Shown here: in pieces, positions 5,156-7,113 of the stretch | How positions within the stretch are numbered: position 1 is the stretch's first letter | Layout: each line of letters opens with the position of its first letter | Assembly (NCBI GenBank): GCA_012270525.1 | Contig: JAAXIE010000179.1 | Coordinates: 1-7,113, forward strand | Reading direction: 5' to 3' | From: Dehalococcoidia bacterium | GTDB taxonomy: Bacteria > Chloroflexota > Dehalococcoidia > UBA3495 > JAAXIE01 | Length of the DNA: 7,113 nt | Notes under the pieces: model-generated | Database searches by the model: none | Told to the model about the DNA's origin: nothing | Seen by the model: only the letters and a program-made list of their open reading frames with translations | Made by a program: the position numbers and the translations under genes

Positions 5156-7113
5156 CTAGCCGCCCTTCGCTCGCATGGCTCGCAGCACCTTCTCCGCGGT
5201 AATGGGAAGGTCGGTGATGCGGACGCCCACCGCATCCTCGATGGCGTTGGCGATGGCTGGTGAGACGCCTCCGATGGGTGCCTCGCCTATTCCTTTACCT
5301 TGGTATGGGATGGGCCCGGAGGGCCCTTCGCTAACGTGCACGGTTACCAGCTCCGGCAGGTCGTTCTCCGTGGGGAGCTTGTAGTCGCCGAGGCTGAGGG
5401 TGGAAACACGCCCGTCCTGGGTCTGCATCTCTTCAATCAGGGCTTGGCCAAAGCCTTGAACGAACGCACCTTCGATCTGACCTTGGTGGGCCAGCGGGTT
5501 CAGTACCGTTCCCACGTCGTGCGCGGTAACGAACCGGGTCACCTCGATTTCCCCCGTCTCGGTGTCTACCTCTACATCCGCGACTTGGGCGCAGAAGGAA
5601 GTGACGTCCGACTCGGCCGCGCGGTGATGCACCTCGCCGGTCAGTAGTTCGCCCGTCTCCGCCAAGGCGTGGGCACCAACCTCCCGGAGGCTGAGAGCGC
5701 CCTCGGAACTCTCCCGCAGCGACAGAGTGCCGTCCCGCAAGACAATTTGCTCGGCAGGCCACTGACGCATCCCGCGGGCCATTTCGATGAGCTTGGCCCG
5801 GAGTTCCTGGGCGGCACGGTAGGTCGCTCCGCCTGAGGTGTTGGTTGTGCGGGTACCACCCACGCCGGTGTCGAACTCCAACTGGTCAGTGTTCAGGATG
5901 TCTAGCCGGATTTCCTCCACAGGCACCGTCAACTCCTCGGAGATTATCTGCTGCAGAATAGTCTGTGCACCAGTGCCGGTGTCCCACACGGGGGTGTGCA
6001 GGGTGATGTGGCCTTCACCATCGAGGGTGAGGGTGGCGGTGGTCTCACCTGGCCCGGAACGTCGCTCCGCAAAGGAGAAGCCCCGTCCCACGGCCTTGCT
6101 GCCCGTCCCGCTCGAGAGCACGGGCTGTCCCCAGGAGCCATTCTCGGCTGCTGCTCGTAGCGTCTCCTCGCCACGAACCTCAGCGTAGCCATCTCCTACC
6201 AGGGAAGTGTCGCCTTCCCGGACCACGTTCTGCAGGCGGAACTCGTAGGGGTCGCGGCCCATCTCACGAGCGATCATATCGATGTGCGACTCGACGGCAA
6301 AGACGGCCTGCACCTCGCCTGGGGCCCTCATGTGACCGCACGGGATGGCATTGGTGTAGACCATATGCATCTCCACCTTCCCGTGGGGAATGCGGTAGCT
6401 GGCCGCAGCTCGTCGTGCGCCCGGCAACAGCACACGGGGACTGAAAGCCCCGTAGGCCCCGCTGTTGAACACCTGGTACACGTGACACGCAACCATGGTG
6501 CCGTCGTTCTTCACCCCAGTCTTTACCGTGATCACGGAGGGGTGGCGCGGGTTCCCTGCCAGCAGCTCCTCGAGGTAGCTCATCACCATCTTGACCGGGC
6601 GACCAGATGCCTTGGACAACTGGTAGCACAGAGGCACGTCCATGAAGTCGCCCTTGCCTCCGAAGTCTCCCCCGATATTGGATGGCACAATAACGATGTC
6701 GGACTCGGGTATGCCAGCCCCTGAGGCCAGTTGCTCACGCAGTAGGTAGGGTGACTTGTTGTTGGCCCACACCTGTACCCTGCCTGACTGGTCGATGTCC
6801 ACCAAGCACGCGTGTGGCTCAAGGTAGCCTTGGTGCACCAGTTGGGTGGTGAAAATGTGTTCGAAAATCTGGTCCGACTCGCCGAACCCCTGCTCGATGT
6901 CGCCCTTGCTGCGGGCCTCGAAACAGTAGTCGTTGGTCGGGCCGTCCAACTGGTTCAGCAGTCCCCTGTAGGTGGCAACGTCGGGATGTAAGATAGGCGC
7001 TCCAGGCTGCAACGCTTCCACCGGGTCGAAAACAGCTGGCAGTTCGTCATACTCCACGTCGATGGCCAGCAGTGCCTCTTCGGCCACTTCCAGGCTTTCG
7101 GCGGCCACGGCTG
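5156..7113 (-). CDS. Xanthine dehydrogenase/CoxL-family molybdopterin-binding subunit, N-terminus missing
   Basis: The visible 651 residues are the C-terminal bulk of a large molybdenum hydroxylase subunit; the frame stays open to the right edge, so the start is outside. Such subunits bind molybdopterin cofactor and hydroxylate aldehydes, heterocycles or CO, normally with FAD and 2Fe-2S partner subunits not seen here. Reading from the right edge, AVAAESLEVAEEAL is the segment joining the first domain; next come HQGYLEPHA, NIGGDFGGKGD (a cofactor-binding loop), and CGHMRAPGEVQ, which replaces the AYxCSFR loop of true form I CO dehydrogenases. Then follow VWDTGTGAQTI, GVGGTRTTNTSGGA, and finally GKGIGEAPIGG, whose Glu (codon 5284-5282) corresponds to the family's catalytic base. 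The GHMRAPG loop argues against CO dehydrogenase and for an uncharacterised aldehyde- or heterocycle-oxidising subgroup; the substrate is unknown. No frameshift is seen. Confidence 0.92.
   Translation of the reverse strand, partial: AVAAESLEVAEEALLAIDVEYDELPAVFDPVEALQPGAPILHPDVATYRGLLNQLDGPTNDYCFEARSKGDIEQGFGESDQIFEHIFTTQLVHQGYLEPHACLVDIDQSGRVQVWANNKSPYLLREQLASGAGIPESDIVIVPSNIGGDFGGKGDFMDVPLCYQLSKASGRPVKMVMSYLEELLAGNPRHPSVITVKTGVKNDGTMVACHVYQVFNSGAYGAFSPRVLLPGARRAAASYRIPHGKVEMHMVYTNAIPCGHMRAPGEVQAVFAVESHIDMIAREMGRDPYEFRLQNVVREGDTSLVGDGYAEVRGEETLRAAAENGSWGQPVLSSGTGSKAVGRGFSFAERRSGPGETTATLTLDGEGHITLHTPVWDTGTGAQTILQQIISEELTVPVEEIRLDILNTDQLEFDTGVGGTRTTNTSGGATYRAAQELRAKLIEMARGMRQWPAEQIVLRDGTLSLRESSEGALSLREVGAHALAETGELLTGEVHHRAAESDVTSFCAQVADVEVDTETGEIEVTRFVTAHDVGTVLNPLAHQGQIEGAFVQGFGQALIEEMQTQDGRVSTLSLGDYKLPTENDLPELVTVHVSEGPSGPIPYQGKGIGEAPIGGVSPAIANAIEDAVGVRITDLPITAEKVLRAMRAKGG

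Noticed and set aside
5156..7113. Identification as form I CO dehydrogenase CoxL
   Set aside because: The AYxCSFR loop is absent; the corresponding segment reads CGHMRAPGEVQ, so only the broader molybdenum hydroxylase family is supported.
1..7113. CRISPR arrays, tRNA or rRNA genes, insertion sequences, phage genes
   Set aside because: No regularly spaced repeats, cloverleaf-like segments, transposase or integrase frames were seen on either strand.

Overview
The window is GC-rich (around 60% by eye), densely coding bacterial DNA. The gene mix (glutamine-type NAD synthase, a thioredoxin-reductase-like flavoprotein, a DsbA/FrnE-like protein, a MetF-like reductase, a CinA C-terminal protein, a PF04909 amidohydrolase and a CoxL/XDH-type molybdenum subunit) would suit an environmental Chloroflexota-like lineage. 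That assignment is inference from gene content only; there is no rRNA marker.

Layout, left to right. (1) The 3' end of nadE on the + strand (1-525). (2) A gene-free stretch of about 520 bases with a strong hairpin, a degenerate short repeat and the leader of the next gene. (3) A thioredoxin-reductase-like gene on the + strand (1045-2028). (4) Convergent to it, with a 2-base gap, a DsbA/FrnE-like thioredoxin-fold gene on the - strand (2031-2633). (5) A divergent promoter region (2634-2783). (6) Three + strand genes: a MetF-like reductase (2784-3653), a short CinA/PncC-like protein (3721-4200) and an amidohydrolase (4204-5127). (7) Convergent to these, the C-terminal part of a large molybdopterin-binding dehydrogenase subunit on the - strand, running out of the right edge.

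The main result is the DsbA/FrnE-like gene. Conventional reading starts it at an internal GTG (2525), which removes the active site. Read from the ATG at 2633, which has a GGAGGAG ribosome binding site, the frame is open except for one UGA. That UGA lies exactly at the first cysteine of the CxxC active site, giving the motif Thr-UGA-Pro-Phe-Cys-Tyr. The hairpin that follows has an 8-bp stem, one bulged U and a loop beginning GG, starting 21 nt after the UGA. This matches the bacterial SECIS model. The gene is therefore best read as a selenoprotein with a UxxC redox site that ordinary gene calling truncates.

Several other proteins depart from family consensus at functional residues. The thioredoxin-reductase-like protein lacks the usual HRRxxxR NADPH-phosphate motif and has a CxC tail. 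The PncC-like protein has Ala where AESCTGG has Ser. The amidohydrolase lacks two of the usual metal-binding His. The MetF-like protein has Asp where E. coli MetF has Glu28. Together they suggest diverged subfamilies, so names transferred from the model enzymes should be treated as family labels.
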